DNA of 64,000 bases from Mycetocola manganoxydans (GTDB lineage: Bacteria; Actinomycetota; Actinomycetes; Actinomycetales; Microbacteriaceae). Location of the stretch: NCBI RefSeq assembly GCF_003667545.1, contig NZ_RCUV01000019.1, forward strand, positions 1 to 64,000, written 5' to 3'. The notes under the pieces were generated by a model. That model saw nothing but the letters and a program-made list of their open reading frames with translations, was not told the DNA's origin and ran no database searches. A program made the position numbers and the translations under genes. Below are positions 9,160 to 18,503 of the stretch, one piece after another (position 1 is the first letter of the stretch; each line of letters begins with the position of its first letter).

Positions 9160-9678
9160 TCAGAGCTGCTTGAGCATGCGCGAGTTCCCGAGAGTGTTCG
9201 GCTTCACCCTGGCGAGGTCGAGGAATTCGGCGACGCCTTCGTCGGGAGAACGAACCATCTCCGAGTAGACCTCGGGATCGATGACCCCCTCGCCGATCTC
9301 GCCATACCCGTTGCGGGTGAAGAAACCGACCTCGAATGTCAGACAGAACAAGCGAGTGAGCCCCAGCTCACGGGCATCCGCCTCGAGTCGTTCGAGGATC
9401 GTGTAGCCGACTCCGGCGCCGAGCCAGTCGCGGGCGACAGCAAGCGTGCGAACCTCCCCGAGGTCTTCCCACATGACGTGGAGCGCTCCGCACCCGATGA
9501 GAGTGCCGTCCGGTGTCTCGGCGACCCGGAATTCCTGCACGGCTTCGTAGAAGACGACGCGTTCCTTGCCGAGGAGAATCCGTTCGGCGACGAGCGGCTC
9601 GATGAGCGTCCGGATGGCTGGGACATCGGAGGTTCGGGCACGCCGCACGGTGTACTCGCGCACCCCCGGGATCGTCAT
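9160..9678 (-). CDS. argA: Amino-acid N-acetyltransferase (short ArgA type)
   Basis: With the start at MTIPGVREYTV the protein has 172 residues, the size of the stand-alone GNAT-type N-acetylglutamate synthase known from mycobacteria (Rv2747 type). It carries the expected core: VRRARTSDVPAI at the start, WEDLGEVRTLAVA leading into the acetyl-CoA loop, and a C-terminal GFFTRNGYGEI segment. It would acetylate glutamate from acetyl-CoA to start arginine synthesis. It is divergent from ppx, with 34 bp between the start codons. The longer upstream extension is rejected because it overlaps the ppx coding region. Confidence 0.85.
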   Translation of the reverse strand: MTIPGVREYTVRRARTSDVPAIRTLIEPLVAERILLGKERVVFYEAVQEFRVAETPDGTLIGCGALHVMWEDLGEVRTLAVARDWLGAGVGYTILERLEADARELGLTRLFCLTFEVGFFTRNGYGEIGEGVIDPEVYSEMVRSPDEGVAEFLDLARVKPNTLGNSRMLKQL

Positions 9679-9712
9679 GCCTCCCAGTTTAGTGGAGGGG
9701 TACCCTGTCGGT

Positions 9713-10639
9713 ATGCGACTCGGAGTGCTCGATGTGGGCTCAAACACCGTCCACCTGCTGATCGTCGACGCGCATGCCGGCGCCCGTCCGGTCGCGAAAG
9801 CGTCCCACAAGTCGGTCCTGCGCCTCATGCGTTACATCGACTCCGACGGCTCGATCACGGACGAGGGCGTCACGTCGCTCGTGCAGTCGATCGGCGCTGC
9901 GGCCGAGATCGCGCGCGCCAGTAACCTCGACGAACTCCTCCCGATGGCCACGTCCGCAATCCGCGAGGCGTCGAACGGGCCCGAGGTGCTCGCACTGATC
10001 GAACGGGAGACCGGCCTCGATCTTCAGGTCCTGAGCGGGGAGGACGAAGCACGGCTCACCTTTCTTGCCGTTCGCAGGTGGTACGGCTGGTCCGCCGGGA
10101 AGATCCTGCTGTTCGACATCGGTGGAGGTTCGCTCGAGATCGCCCTGGGCAACAACGAAGAACCGGATGTCGCCCTGTCGCTCCCCCTGGGTGCCGGTCG
10201 CTCCACGATCGGGTTCCTGCACAACGACCCACCGACCCCTGCCCAGCAGAATGCGTTGCGTGAGCACGCACGAGGCGTCCTTGAAGCGGCACGAGGCGAA
10301 TTCGACGGCAGCGGTAAACCGGGCCAGATCGTCGGATCGTCGAAGACCATCCGGTCACTCGCTCGGCTCGCGGGCTCCGAGTCCGATGGTGTCGGAGACG
10401 AGGACCGCCTCACCCTTCGACGGAACAGGCTCGACGACTGGGTGCCGCGGCTTGCCCGCATTCCGGCTGACGCCCGGCCGGCCCTCCCAGGCATCACCCC
10501 GGACCGGACTTTCCAGATCGTTGCCGGTGGCATCGTGCTGAGCGAGGCGATGGCGGTCTTCGGCGTTCGCGAACTCGACGTTTCCCCGTGGGCGACTCGT
10601 GAAGGCGTACTGCTGCGGTATCTCGACCGGATGGCCTGA
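9713..10639 (+). CDS. Ppx/GppA family exopolyphosphatase
   Basis: The ATG at 9713 is preceded by GGAGGGG at a good distance and gives 308 residues. The N terminus MRLGVLDVGSNTVHLLIVDA is the first phosphate-binding motif of the sugar-kinase/Hsp70/actin superfamily. A second, LLFDIGGGSLEIALG, lies near residue 145. The short length without the C-terminal HD domain matches the actinobacterial Ppx2-like group, which hydrolyses polyphosphate or pppGpp. Which substrate applies cannot be read from sequence. Confidence 0.9.
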   Translation: MRLGVLDVGSNTVHLLIVDAHAGARPVAKASHKSVLRLMRYIDSDGSITDEGVTSLVQSIGAAAEIARASNLDELLPMATSAIREASNGPEVLALIERETGLDLQVLSGEDEARLTFLAVRRWYGWSAGKILLFDIGGGSLEIALGNNEEPDVALSLPLGAGRSTIGFLHNDPPTPAQQNALREHARGVLEAARGEFDGSGKPGQIVGSSKTIRSLARLAGSESDGVGDEDRLTLRRNRLDDWVPRLARIPADARPALPGITPDRTFQIVAGGIVLSEAMAVFGVRELDVSPWATREGVLLRYLDRMA

Positions 10640-10648
10640 TCCGCTGAA

Positions 10649-10690
10649 AACGACGAAGGGCCGGGGATTGCTCCCCGGCCCTTCGTCGTT
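10649..10690. terminator. Bidirectional terminator between ppx and clpC
   Basis: AACGACGAAGGGCCGGGG (10649-10666) pairs perfectly with CCCCGGCCCTTCGTCGTT (10673-10690) around a 6-nt loop. This 18-bp stem sits between two convergent genes and should terminate both. Confidence 0.9.
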
Positions 10691-10695
10691 GCGCT

Positions 10696-13224
10696 TTATT
10701 CGCCGGTGATGGCGAGGTCCGGTGTCGCCGAACCCGTGCCGAGCGAGCGGCCCGAGTTCAGGCCGGCTCCAACGGTTTCTTCACGCTGGGTGGTGAGGAA
10801 GGTGAACGCGTTCTCCACGAAGTCCACGTGGACGTGGTCACCGGAGTTGAGTTCGCCGTGCAGGATCTTCTCACTCAGGCGGTCCTCGACCTCGTTCTGC
10901 ATCGCACGACGCAGCGGCCGTGCACCGAGAGCCGGGTCGAACCCGACCTCGATGAGACGTTCTTTCGCAGACAGGGTGAGGTCGATCGTCATGTCCCGGT
11001 CGAGCAGGCGCTCGCTCAGTCGCTTGGCGAAGAGGTCGACGATCTGCAGCAGCTCGGCCTTCGACAACTGCGGGAACACGATGGTGTCATCCACACGGTT
11101 GAGGAACTCCGGCTTGAAGTGCTTCTTGAGCTCTTCTGTGACCTTTGCCTTCATGATCTCGTAGGTCGCGGTGGTGTCACCCTCGACCTGGAAACCGACC
11201 GGTCCACCGGCGATGCCCTTCGAACCGAGGTTCGTGGTCATGATGATCACGGTGTTCTTGAAGTCGACGAGGCGACCCTGGCCATCCGTCATCCGTCCCT
11301 CTTCCAGAATCTGGAGGAGGGAGTTGAAGATGTCGGGGTGGGCCTTTTCGATCTCGTCGAACAGCACGACGCTGAACGGCTTACGGCGGACCTTCTCGGT
11401 CAACTGCCCGCCTTCTTCGAAGCCGACGAATCCGGGAGGGGCACCGAACAGCCGCGAGACCGTGTGCTTTTCGCCGTACTCACTCATATCGAGCGAGATG
11501 ATCGCGTCTTCATCGTCGAACAGGAACTCCGCGAGCGCCTTGGCCAGTTCCGTCTTTCCGACACCGGTCGGGCCGGCGAAGATGAACGAACCAGAAGGAC
11601 GCTTCGGGTCCTTGAGACCGGCACGCGTGCGGCGGATGGTCTTCGACAGGGCCGAGATCGCTTCTTCCTGACCGATGACGCGCTGGTGCAGCGCCTTCTC
11701 CATGAAGACGAGGCGAGACGACTCTTCCTCGGTCAGCTTGAAGACCGGGATGCCGGTGGCCTGCGCGAGAACTTCGGCGATGAGTCCCTCATCGACCGTC
11801 GCTGTGGTCTTGACGTCGCCGGAGCGCCACTGCTTCTCAAGGCGGAGCCGCTCTCCGAGGAGGTTCTTCTCCTCGTCGCGCAGCGATGCCGCTTTCTCGA
11901 AGTCCTGGTCTTCGATCGCCGTTTCCTTGGCGCCGCGAACGACCGAGATCTTCTCGTCGAACTCGCGGAGTTCAGGCGGGCTCGACAGGATCGAGAGGCG
12001 GAGGCGGGCACCGGCTTCATCGATCAGGTCGATGGCCTTGTCCGGAAGGAACCGGTCGGCGACGTAACGGTCGGCCAGGTTCGCGGCGGCGACGAGTGCG
12101 CCGTCGGTGATGGAGACCTTGTGGTGGGCCTCGTACCGGTCACGCAGCCCCTTGAGGATGTTGATCGTGTGAGGAAGCGACGGCTCAGCGACCTGGATCG
12201 GCTGGAACCGGCGCTCGAGAGCGGCATCCTTCTCAAAGTGCTTGCGGTACTCGTCGATGGTCGTGGCACCGACGGTCTGCAGTTCGCCACGGGCGAGGAG
12301 CGGCTTGAGGATGCTCGCGGCGTCGATAGCGCCTTCTGCGGCACCCGCTCCGACGAGCGTGTGGATCTCGTCGATGAAGACGATGATGTCACCCCGGGTG
12401 CGGATCTCCTTGGTGACCTTCTTCAGGCGCTCTTCGAAGTCACCGCGGTAGCGGCTTCCTGCGATGAGTGAGCCGAGGTCGAGCGAGTACAGCTGCTTGT
12501 CCTTCAGCGTCTCGGGCACTTCTCCCTTGACGATCGCCTGGGCGAGTCCCTCGACGACGGCCGTCTTGCCGACGCCTGGCTCGCCGATGAGGACAGGGTT
12601 GTTCTTCGACCGGCGGGAGAGGATCTGCATGACCCGCTCGATTTCCTTCTCACGGCCGATCACCGGGTCAAGCTTGTTGTCCCGGGCAGCCTGTGTGAGG
12701 TTGCGTCCGAACTGGTCGAGGATCTGGGATCCGCCCTGCGCGGTGGTCTCCGTTGTGTTGCCGCCGACGGCCGCGGTCTCTTTGCCCTGGTAGCCACTGA
12801 GCAGTTGGATGACCTGCTGGCGGACACGGTTGAGGTCGGCGCCGAGCTTGACGAGCACCTGCGCTGCGACACCCTCACCCTCTCGGATGAGACCGAGCAG
12901 GATGTGCTCGGTGCCGATGTAGTTGTGGCCGAGCTGGAGTGCCTCGCGGAGCGACAGCTCGAGCACTTTCTTGGCACGCGGCGTGAAGGGGATGTGGCCG
13001 GTCGGCTGCTGCTGGCCCTGGCCGATGATGTCCTGGACCTGCTCGCGGACGGCGTCCAGCGAGATGCCGAGGGACTCGAGGGCCTTGGCTGCGACACCTT
13101 CACCCTCGTGGATGAGACCGAGCAGGATGTGCTCGGTTCCGATGTAGTTGTGGTTGAGCATCTTGGCCTCTTCCTGGGCCAAAACTACGACGCGGCGAGC
13201 GCGGTCGGTAAATCTCTCAAACAT
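10696..13224 (-). CDS. clpC: ATP-dependent Clp protease ATPase subunit ClpC
   Basis: This 842-residue AAA+ unfoldase delivers proteins to the ClpP protease. Two Clp-N repeats occupy about 1-145, each with an [12 protein letters not shown] element. Walker A of ring 1 is GEPGVGKT (214-221), a UVR-like middle domain contains [13 protein letters not shown] (about 430-450), and Walker A of ring 2 is GPTGVGKT (about 550). The Clp D2-small domain ends in a Gly/Ser-rich tail. Length is normal for actinobacterial ClpC1. AAGGAG sits before the ATG. A ClgR-like site lies about 85 bp upstream; no CIRCE or HAIR repeat was found. Confidence 0.97.
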   Translation of the reverse strand: MFERFTDRARRVVVLAQEEAKMLNHNYIGTEHILLGLIHEGEGVAAKALESLGISLDAVREQVQDIIGQGQQQPTGHIPFTPRAKKVLELSLREALQLGHNYIGTEHILLGLIREGEGVAAQVLVKLGADLNRVRQQVIQLLSGYQGKETAAVGGNTTETTAQGGSQILDQFGRNLTQAARDNKLDPVIGREKEIERVMQILSRRSKNNPVLIGEPGVGKTAVVEGLAQAIVKGEVPETLKDKQLYSLDLGSLIAGSRYRGDFEERLKKVTKEIRTRGDIIVFIDEIHTLVGAGAAEGAIDAASILKPLLARGELQTVGATTIDEYRKHFEKDAALERRFQPIQVAEPSLPHTINILKGLRDRYEAHHKVSITDGALVAAANLADRYVADRFLPDKAIDLIDEAGARLRLSILSSPPELREFDEKISVVRGAKETAIEDQDFEKAASLRDEEKNLLGERLRLEKQWRSGDVKTTATVDEGLIAEVLAQATGIPVFKLTEEESSRLVFMEKALHQRVIGQEEAISALSKTIRRTRAGLKDPKRPSGSFIFAGPTGVGKTELAKALAEFLFDDEDAIISLDMSEYGEKHTVSRLFGAPPGFVGFEEGGQLTEKVRRKPFSVVLFDEIEKAHPDIFNSLLQILEEGRMTDGQGRLVDFKNTVIIMTTNLGSKGIAGGPVGFQVEGDTTATYEIMKAKVTEELKKHFKPEFLNRVDDTIVFPQLSKAELLQIVDLFAKRLSERLLDRDMTIDLTLSAKERLIEVGFDPALGARPLRRAMQNEVEDRLSEKILHGELNSGDHVHVDFVENAFTFLTTQREETVGAGLNSGRSLGTGSATPDLAITGE

Positions 13225-13304
13225 ATTCGCTCCTTGGGTGTCCGGGCAGGGATGGGGACACCGTTAGAAAGAGCGTAACCACCGCTGGTTGGGAAATGGT
13301 CTTT

Positions 13305-13318
13305 GTTCGCTCTGGGCG
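13305..13318 (-). promoter_or_regulatory. Candidate ClgR-type operator upstream of clpC
   Basis: GTTCGC-N5-GCG (GTTCGC at 13305-13310, GCG at 13316-13318) resembles the CGC-N5-GCG core that I recall for ClgR, the activator of clp genes in actinobacteria. It lies 81-94 bp upstream of the clpC start, a reasonable position for an activator. The flanking bases fit only partly. Confidence 0.4.
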
Positions 13319-13327
13319 CGACGACCA

Positions 13328-13380
13328 TTGACAGACATAACGACTGTCGATAACTTATCGATATTCGTTGTTATCGATAA
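13328..13380 (+). promoter_or_regulatory. Sigma-70 promoter with a repeated TCGATAA operator
   Basis: A consensus -35 TTGACA (13328-13333), a 17-bp spacer and the -10 TAACTT (13351-13356) drive the DUF2975/XRE unit. Three related elements overlap or follow the -10: TGTCGATAA (13345-13353), TTATCGATA (13355-13363) and the palindrome TTATCGATAA (13371-13380). They look like binding sites of a small helix-turn-helix repressor, and the XRE protein encoded at the end of this operon is the obvious candidate. Confidence 0.65.
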
Positions 13381-13397
13381 TCGTTGGAGGTGGGCGA

Positions 13398-14015
13398 ATG
13401 CCCCTCAAGCCGTCCCTCGGCCGGATGGATGCCGGTCTTCTGCAGTTGTGTTCCGTGCTCGGTGTTCTCTTCGCCGGCAGCGCCTTCATCATCGGCGTCT
13501 TCGGTTTCATCCAGACCCTCACCACTGACGGGGTCGCCATCGTGCAGCCGGTGAGCATCTTCCTGAACGATGTCGAAACCGACGGCCGGGCATCCGTCGT
13601 TTCAGGCGAAACCACGACGGCGGAGATGACCGTCGACGGCCTGTCCATGACTGCCCGCCTGCTCCTCGGCAGCGGCACCCTGCTTCTCATTCTTGTGCAG
13701 GTGATGATCGCTATCGCGATCGTCGTGCTCTGCCGCCAACTCCTCGACGGCCGGCCGTTCGTCACGGCGCTCCGCCGACTCATCGGCGCGCTGGCCGTGG
13801 TCGTCCTCGTTGGAGGCATGTTCGGTCAGGCCCTGTACGGATTCGGGAATTTCCAGGTCGCCACCGAACTCAATTCCGACCCTGTCGGGTCGGAGTTCCC
13901 GATGATGATGCACATCGACTCCACTCCGTTCATCGTCGGTTTCTCACTCGCTCTCGTTGCCATGGCCTTTTCCATCGGGGAACGGTTGCAGCGGGAAACA
14001 GAGGGACTCGTCTGA
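13398..14015 (+). CDS. DUF2975-type four-helix membrane protein (first copy)
   Basis: The ATG at 13398 has GGAGG at a good spacing; an upstream in-frame ATG lies inside the operator and is rejected. The 205-residue product has about four hydrophobic helices (near 15-40, 90-115, 130-155 and 180-198) and ends in MAFSIGERLQRETEGLV. That ending, with a RQLLDGRPF-type loop before helix 3, is typical of the DUF2975 family, which usually sits beside a YozG-like XRE regulator. The role is unknown; membrane partner or sensor for the regulator is a common proposal. Its stop overlaps the next ATG (TGATG). Confidence 0.8.
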   Translation: MPLKPSLGRMDAGLLQLCSVLGVLFAGSAFIIGVFGFIQTLTTDGVAIVQPVSIFLNDVETDGRASVVSGETTTAEMTVDGLSMTARLLLGSGTLLLILVQVMIAIAIVVLCRQLLDGRPFVTALRRLIGALAVVVLVGGMFGQALYGFGNFQVATELNSDPVGSEFPMMMHIDSTPFIVGFSLALVAMAFSIGERLQRETEGLV

Positions 14016-14773
14016 TGGGCGCGTTCCTGCCCCTGGCGGTTGTCCTCACCGGGATGCTCATCGTCATCGGAGTCGTCTCGCTGCTCGCCGGGCGGAAGCC
14101 GACCGATCGTGCGAATCGCGATTCGGCCGTCCTTCTGATCACCATGATCGGCGCGATCGCCTACGCGGCGCTGGTGTCCGTCGGCACGCTGTGGTCGGTC
14201 GTCTCCACCCTGGCCGCACCGCATGTCGACGTATCGCTCCCTGTGATGTCGTTCTGGCCTGACCCTCGCCCGGGAGTATTCGACATCACGGGCCCGACGG
14301 CCCAGGTGGTCGCCGGCGGATTCACCGTCGCGGATGTTCAGGTCGAGGGCCTCGACCTGCCCGCCCGATCGTTCCTGGCAGCGGGAACACTCGTCGAGGG
14401 CGCGGTTTTCATTCTGCTGGCGACCGTCATCGCCATGCTCTGCCGACAGCTCAGGAGCGAGGCTCCGTTCGCGTCGTCTCTCACGTCAGCATTGACCGGC
14501 GCTGGAATCACACTCGGGATCGGCGGGATCGTCTGGCAGGTCCTGAGCGCCATCGGAGCCGTCCTCGCCGCGCAGCAGACACTCCGCATCGACGGTTGGG
14601 CATCGAGCACTGCAGTCGATCCGGCCGATGCGACCGCGCACGGTCTGCCGGAACCGTCGCTCGCGGCCTCGATCGAATTCTGGCCGATCTTCATCGGACT
14701 CGCCCTCGTTGCCGTCGCTGCGGCATTCCGCCTGGGCGAACGGATGCAGAGCGATACGAGAGGTCTCGTGTAG
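14015..14773 (+). CDS. DUF2975-type membrane protein (second copy)
   Basis: This 252-residue paralogue of the preceding protein shares the same ending (FRLGERMQSDTRGLV) and the CRQLRSEAPF loop. It has an extra N-terminal helix and a longer extracytoplasmic loop. About five hydrophobic segments are visible. The start overlaps the upstream stop codon and its own stop overlaps the GTG of the XRE gene, so the three genes are translationally coupled. The pair probably arose by tandem duplication followed by divergence. Function is unknown. Confidence 0.8.
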   Translation: MGAFLPLAVVLTGMLIVIGVVSLLAGRKPTDRANRDSAVLLITMIGAIAYAALVSVGTLWSVVSTLAAPHVDVSLPVMSFWPDPRPGVFDITGPTAQVVAGGFTVADVQVEGLDLPARSFLAAGTLVEGAVFILLATVIAMLCRQLRSEAPFASSLTSALTGAGITLGIGGIVWQVLSAIGAVLAAQQTLRIDGWASSTAVDPADATAHGLPEPSLAASIEFWPIFIGLALVAVAAAFRLGERMQSDTRGLV

Positions 14774-15012
14774 TGAGTGGCGCAGATGACGGACCGACCG
14801 GCATCCGATGTCGGCTCGACGAATTGCTTGCGGAACGTTCGATGACCCTGACCGAGCTGAGCGAGCGTGTCGGCGTGAGCATCGTCAACCTGTCCGTGCT
14901 CAAGAACGATCGGGCGCGGGCGATCCGGTTCTCGACACTCGTCGCGATCTGCGATGCCCTCGACTGCGAGGTCGGAGACCTGCTTGTGCGGGCACCGTCA
15001 CTGCAGCGCTGA
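14773..15012 (+). CDS. Small XRE-family regulator (YozG-like)
   Basis: The GTG at 14773 overlaps the preceding TAG (TAGTG) and gives 79 residues. Almost the whole protein is one helix-turn-helix domain: LDELLAERSMTLTELSERVG, a recognition helix around SIVNLSVLKNDRARAIRF, and the hallmark LVAICDALDCEVGDLL ending. It probably binds DNA as a dimer and regulates its own operon through the TCGATAA repeats at the promoter. Its last 15 bp overlap the 3' end of the convergent cardiolipin synthase gene. Confidence 0.85.
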   Translation: MSGADDGPTGIRCRLDELLAERSMTLTELSERVGVSIVNLSVLKNDRARAIRFSTLVAICDALDCEVGDLLVRAPSLQR

Positions 15013-16476
15013 GGTCAGCCTCGCGAGGTTATCGAGAACTGTCGACCGCAATGGCTGCTTCAGCCACTCGTCGAGTGTCAGTTCGCGGCTCTTCTGCCGG
15101 TAGCCGTTTTCGACCGCTCGCATGTCGGAGACGAACGACTCGCCCCGAACCATCAGCGAGACCTCGAGGTTGAGGCCGAACGACCTCATGTCCATGTTGC
15201 TCGACCCGATCACGGCGACGTCGTCGTCGATGGTGAAGTGCTTCGCGTGCAGGATGTACGGATCCGGGTAGAGGTAGATCCGGACCCCCGCACGGAGCAG
15301 TGCCTCGTAGTAGGAACGCTGGGCGTGATAGACGAGCGCCTGATCGCCGATCTCGGAGACGAAGAGGTCCACGGGAACACCCCGCTGCACCGCCGTGGTG
15401 ATGGCGTACAGCATCGATTCGTCCGGCACGAAGTAGGGACTCGTGATGACGATGCGTTTCTGCGCGGCATACAGGAGCCCGAGGAAGAGACGGAGGTTGT
15501 TCTCACCGTCGAACCCAGGACCGCTCGGCACCACCTGGCAGTCCAGGTCGCCGTTCTCGAGGTCCGGGTCGGTCACATCGACCTCGCGGCTCACGAGTTC
15601 GCCGGTTTCGCTGTACCAGTCGCTGAGGAAGATGGCGTTGATGCCACCGACCACCGGGCCCTCGACCCGAGCCACGAGCTCCTGCCACTGCAGTCCCCGA
15701 CGGAGGTTGCCGCGTTTGTTGTAACTGCGATCGATGATGTTCTGCGATCCCATGAATGCCACCAGCCCGTCGACAACGAGGATCTTGCGGTGGTTCCTGA
15801 GGTCCGGCCGCTGGAACTTGCCGCGCCACGGCTGGAGTGGAAGCAGGAGGTGCCACTCGGCACCGGTCCGGTCGAGGCGGCGTTTGGTTTTCGAGTATCC
15901 CTTGGTGCGCATGTTGGCGACGTGGTCGAGCAGGACCCGCACCGTGACACCGCGTTTCACCGCTCGTTCGAGGGCATCGAAGAACGGCGCGGTGGTACGG
16001 TCGCAGCTGAGGATGTAGAACTCGACGTGGACGTGGCGATCAGCCGCGTCGATCGCCGCGGTCATCGCCCGGATCGTCGCGTTGTAGTCGCCGAGGAGTT
16101 CGGCCTCGTTGCCGCCGAGCAGGGGAAGTGCACCGAGGTTCCGGTTCAGCTTGACGAGGTTCGTGAACCAGAGCGGGCGACCTGGCTGGAGTTCCTGCTT
16201 GGGAAGGTTCTCCCCCGCGATCCGGATGAAATCGTTGATCTCGTCCTGGATGTCGCGTCGCTTCTTCGGCAGCTTGGGGTGCCCGATGAGAAGGAACGCG
16301 ATCACACCGACATAGGGGATCAGGAAGATGGCAAGGAGCCACGCCATCCCGGCCGACGGCCTCCGGTTCCGGGGAACGACGATGATCGCGATAACCCGGA
16401 TGATGAAGTCGATGACGAAGAAAAGGACGAGCGTCCAGTCAGCGGCGATACTCGCCCACAGTGACGCTAAGTCCAC
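14998..16476 (-). CDS. cls: Cardiolipin synthase, phospholipase D family
   Basis: This 492-residue membrane enzyme condenses two phosphatidylglycerols into cardiolipin, or uses CDP-diacylglycerol. Two N-terminal membrane helices (about 13-30 and 40-62) are followed by two HKD motifs: NHRKILVVDGLVAFMGSQN near 230 and HAKHFTIDDDVAVIGSSNMD near 410. Both catalytic motifs are intact and the length is normal for ClsA-type proteins. The gene lies at the distal end of the leftward lysS block. Its stop overlaps the XRE gene on the other strand. Confidence 0.93.
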   Translation of the reverse strand: MDLASLWASIAADWTLVLFFVIDFIIRVIAIIVVPRNRRPSAGMAWLLAIFLIPYVGVIAFLLIGHPKLPKKRRDIQDEINDFIRIAGENLPKQELQPGRPLWFTNLVKLNRNLGALPLLGGNEAELLGDYNATIRAMTAAIDAADRHVHVEFYILSCDRTTAPFFDALERAVKRGVTVRVLLDHVANMRTKGYSKTKRRLDRTGAEWHLLLPLQPWRGKFQRPDLRNHRKILVVDGLVAFMGSQNIIDRSYNKRGNLRRGLQWQELVARVEGPVVGGINAIFLSDWYSETGELVSREVDVTDPDLENGDLDCQVVPSGPGFDGENNLRLFLGLLYAAQKRIVITSPYFVPDESMLYAITTAVQRGVPVDLFVSEIGDQALVYHAQRSYYEALLRAGVRIYLYPDPYILHAKHFTIDDDVAVIGSSNMDMRSFGLNLEVSLMVRGESFVSDMRAVENGYRQKSRELTLDEWLKQPLRSTVLDNLARLTSALQ

Positions 16477-16523
16477 GCACCGGCTCCTGTCATCGGGAAG
16501 GGTGCGTCCAGCCTACCGGCGGA

Positions 16524-16733
16524 TCAGACCGAGCCTTCTGCCGACCCACCAGGGCTGGTCGCCGGCGCCGGCGGAAGACCGAGCCGTGAACGTTCGGCTG
16601 CTTCCAGGTCAGCGTAGGCAGCGCGCTCGACGCGATCAGCCCGGATGATGCCGCGCAGGACGAGCCAGAAGATCACTCCGACGAGAACCGTCGGGATGAG
16701 CGACCAGATTGCGTTGACCCAGTAGTTGTCCAT
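16524..16733 (-). CDS. Small membrane protein, 69 aa
   Basis: One strong hydrophobic helix (about 6-28: AIWSLIPTVLVGVIFWLVLRG) is followed by a basic and acidic amphipathic helix (IIRADRVERAAYADLEAAERS) and a Pro/Ala/Ser tail. The pattern suggests a single-pass protein with a cytoplasmic helix. It lies between cls and another small membrane protein gene on the same strand. Similar unnamed proteins are common in actinobacteria; no function is known to me. Confidence 0.65.
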   Translation of the reverse strand: MDNYWVNAIWSLIPTVLVGVIFWLVLRGIIRADRVERAAYADLEAAERSRLGLPPAPATSPGGSAEGSV

Positions 16734-16763
16734 TTGGTTAACAGGATACCCCGCCGATCGGGG

Positions 16764-16913
16764 TCAGCTGCCGCCGGAGATGATGCCGATCACACCGGAG
16801 ATCACGAGGTACGCACCGATACCGCCGACGATGATCCAGATGATGACGCGGTTCGTCGATGGCTTCCGCGGATCTTTCGGGTTCAGTTCTTCTTTGGGAA
16901 GGTAATCGCTCAT
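16764..16913 (-). CDS. Small membrane protein, 49 aa, downstream of lysS
   Basis: This short ORF starts 7 bp after the lysS stop on the same strand. The product begins MSDYLPKEELNPKDPRKPST and continues with a hydrophobic helix rich in Ile, Val and Gly (about 23-47), ending in GGS. The start is preceded by GAGCG-type purines. The hydrophilic head plus single helix and the tight spacing to lysS support a real gene. The function is unknown. Confidence 0.6.
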   Translation of the reverse strand: MSDYLPKEELNPKDPRKPSTNRVIIWIIVGGIGAYLVISGVIGIISGGS

Positions 16914-16920
16914 CGTTCGC

Positions 16921-18438
16921 TCATTTCACGAGGGGGAACAGGATGGTTTCGCGGATGCCGAGTCCGGTCAACGCCATCATCAGCCGGTCGATCCCCATTC
17001 CCATTCCGCCGGTCGGGGGCATGCCGTGTTCGAGCGCGCGGAGGAACTCTTCGTCGAGACGCATCGCTTCGACGTCTCCGCCGGCGGCGAGTCGCGCCTG
17101 CTCGATGAATCGTTCGCGCTGCACGACGGGGTCGACGAGCTCCGAGTAGCCGGTCGCGAGTTCGAAGCCCCGGATGTAGAGGTCCCACTTCTCGACGACG
17201 CCGGGGATGGATCGGTGCTCACGCACGAGCGGCGAGGTGTCAACCGGGAAGTCGCGCACGAAGGTCGGTCGAACAAGGGCGGACTTGACGAAGTGCTCCC
17301 ACAGCTCCTCGATGTACTTGCCGTGGATCGGGTGCGGGACGACGATGCCCTCGCGATCGGCGAGCTCCCTGAGCTCCTCGATCGGCGTCTCCGGGGTGAT
17401 CGTGCGGCCGACGGCATCGGAGAGGCTGTCGAACATCGAGATCCGGTCCCAGTCACCACCGAGGTCGTATTCGGTGCCGTCCGCCCACGTGACCGTGTGC
17501 GACCCGGCGACGGCGAGCGCGGCATCCTGAATCAGCGTCTGCGTCAGGTCTGCGATCGAGTTGTAGTCGCCGTAGCCCTCGTATGCCTCGAGCATCGCGA
17601 ACTCCGGGCTGTGGGTCGAGTCTGCGCCCTCGTTGCGGAAGTTGCGGTTGATCTCGAAGACGTGGTCGATACCGCCGACGACAGCGCGCTTGAGGTACAG
17701 CTCAGGCGCGATGCGCAGGAAGAGCTCGGTGTCGAACGCGTTCGATGTGGTGACGAAGGGGCGGGCGGACGCTCCGCCGTGCATCACCTGGAGCATCGGC
17801 GTCTCGATTTCGAGGTAGCCGCGATCTGTGAATGTACGACGCAGGCTCGCGACGGCCTTCGAACGCTGGATGACGTTGCGGCGGGCCTGCTCGCGGGCGA
17901 TGAGGTCGAGGTAGCGGCTCCGGACGCGACTCTCTTCGCTCAGCTCGTTGTGCAGGTTCGGGAGCGGGAGGATCGCTTTCGACGCGATCGTCCACTCGCG
18001 AACCATGATCGACAGTTCACCGCGGCGGCTGGAGATCACTTCACCGGAAACGAAGAGGTGGTCGCCCAGGTCGACGAGTTCCTTCCAGGAGGCGAGGGAC
18101 TCCTCACCGACTTCGGCGAGGGACACCATCGCCTGGATACGGCTGCCGTCCCCGGCCTGAAGGCTTGCGAAGCACAGCTTGCCTGTGTTGCGGAGGAACA
18201 CGATGCGTCCGGCGACCCCGACGACGTCGCCCGAGGTTTCGTCCGCGGCGAGGTGCCCATACTTCTCGCGCAGCGCAGGGATCGTGGTCGTGATCGGGAC
18301 CGAGACCGGGTACGCGCCGCCAGCGGCATCCTTCGCGTTCTCGATGAGCTGTGCCCGCTTCGCCAGTCGGACGGCCTTCTGCTCGGAAATCTCTTCGGCG
18401 GTCGGTTCGACGGGCTGGGCTGGCGTTGGGGCAGTCAT
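16921..18438 (-). CDS. lysS: Lysine--tRNA ligase, class II
   Basis: This 505-residue synthetase charges tRNA-Lys. The N-terminal OB-fold anticodon-binding domain (about 55-160) precedes the class II core with motif 2 (FRNEGADSTHSPEFAMLEAY, about 270-290) and motif 3 (GMGMGIDRLMMALTG) near the C terminus. AAGGAG lies ahead of the ATG. The 65-bp gap to panC upstream contains a small hairpin, CGCCCC/GGGGCG (18462-18480), of unclear role. The N-terminal extension is alanine and glutamate rich. Confidence 0.96.
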   Translation of the reverse strand: MTAPTPAQPVEPTAEEISEQKAVRLAKRAQLIENAKDAAGGAYPVSVPITTTIPALREKYGHLAADETSGDVVGVAGRIVFLRNTGKLCFASLQAGDGSRIQAMVSLAEVGEESLASWKELVDLGDHLFVSGEVISSRRGELSIMVREWTIASKAILPLPNLHNELSEESRVRSRYLDLIAREQARRNVIQRSKAVASLRRTFTDRGYLEIETPMLQVMHGGASARPFVTTSNAFDTELFLRIAPELYLKRAVVGGIDHVFEINRNFRNEGADSTHSPEFAMLEAYEGYGDYNSIADLTQTLIQDAALAVAGSHTVTWADGTEYDLGGDWDRISMFDSLSDAVGRTITPETPIEELRELADREGIVVPHPIHGKYIEELWEHFVKSALVRPTFVRDFPVDTSPLVREHRSIPGVVEKWDLYIRGFELATGYSELVDPVVQRERFIEQARLAAGGDVEAMRLDEEFLRALEHGMPPTGGMGMGIDRLMMALTGLGIRETILFPLVK

Positions 18439-18503
18439 AGAAAAACGTCTCCTTGTGGGGTCGCCCCAGTTTACGGGGCGGACGGCGTCTCGAGGCGCAG
18501 GCC

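Noticed and set aside
10828..12471. 547-codon frame antisense to clpC
   Set aside because: Entirely inside clpC and without any recognisable motif; explained by GC-skewed third positions.
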